A stretch of 64,000 nucleotides of DNA from NCBI RefSeq assembly GCF_003113265.1, contig NZ_PUIV01000017.1, positions 1-64,000 of the forward strand, given 5' to 3'. The notes under the pieces were generated by a model. The model made no database searches. It worked only from the letters and a program-made list of their open reading frames with translations, and had not been told where the DNA came from. The position numbers and the translations under genes are program-made. Every line of letters begins with the position of its first letter. The stretch's first letter is position 1. This document shows, piece by piece, positions 63,990-64,000 of this stretch. This DNA comes from Methylosinus sporium (GTDB lineage Bacteria > Pseudomonadota > Alphaproteobacteria > Rhizobiales > Beijerinckiaceae).

Positions 63990-64000
63990 GGGCCAAAAGA

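Overview
This is a GC-rich stretch with tightly packed genes and frequent 4-bp start/stop overlaps, from an aerobic alphaproteobacterial chromosome. A bc1 complex (petABC), CcmAB, an Rsm22-type methyltransferase, DUF992 and CCDC90-like proteins, and an RNase E with a large acidic insertion all point to Alphaproteobacteria. Hyphomicrobiales (the Methylosinus/Methylocystis neighbourhood) is my inference from overall style and is not proven. I saw no rRNA, tRNA or CRISPR array.

Layout. 1-106 is a near-ideal long palindrome. 0.4-3.4 kb holds cvpA-purF and a FitAB-type toxin-antitoxin pair. 3.5-10.3 kb holds an acid-phosphatase autotransporter, a DUF938 methyltransferase, a Uma2-like protein, an SDR, a His-tailed DUF992 protein and an EcsC-family protein. 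10.3-13.8 kb holds an AlgJ/AlgI-like polysaccharide O-acetylation pair and MarC. 13.8-16.5 kb is petABC. 16.8-22.8 kb holds a LysE exporter, a small porin, and a TonB receptor with a PepSY membrane protein (metal or siderophore uptake). 23-32.9 kb is mixed: unknown proteins, YidH, serine acetyltransferase, Dcp peptidase, an aminotransferase, a two-component system, a sterol-desaturase-family protein and small secreted proteins. 32.9-40.5 kb holds rne, divergent from amidase and PBP1A genes. 40.5-42.6 kb holds a HEPN-MNT pair convergent with ccmAB. 42.7-44.0 kb is an LGFP-repeat protein. 44.4-48.6 kb is a four-gene lipid operon. 48.7-51.4 kb holds two histidine kinases. 51.4-61.8 kb is mostly housekeeping: metallopeptidase, leuC, rsm22, VOC, HAD-like, rplS, glpE, trpS, glcF, glcE, aspS. 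61.8-64 kb is a repeat-bearing, AT-richer patch with a broken RelA/SpoT-domain gene and a CCDC90-like gene.

The most interesting system is the operon at 44409-48622. It encodes a serine-palmitoyltransferase-type alpha-oxoamine synthase, a GNAT-like N-acyltransferase candidate, a desaturase closely resembling eukaryotic sphingolipid Delta4-desaturases (DEGS), and a fatty-acid 2-hydroxylase (FA2H/Scs7)-like enzyme. Together they could make a 2-hydroxylated, Delta4-unsaturated ceramide, a eukaryote-like product set in one bacterial operon. The 3-ketosphinganine reductase is not in the cluster.

Other notable points are the in-frame nonsense codon in the RelA/SpoT gene, the 183-bp near-identical repeats in the LGFP gene, a possible structured RNA or attenuator before the EcsC gene, candidate operators upstream of petA, fitAB and the TonB receptor, and the TA pair sitting where two usual gene orders both break (mrcA-prfB and ccmABC).
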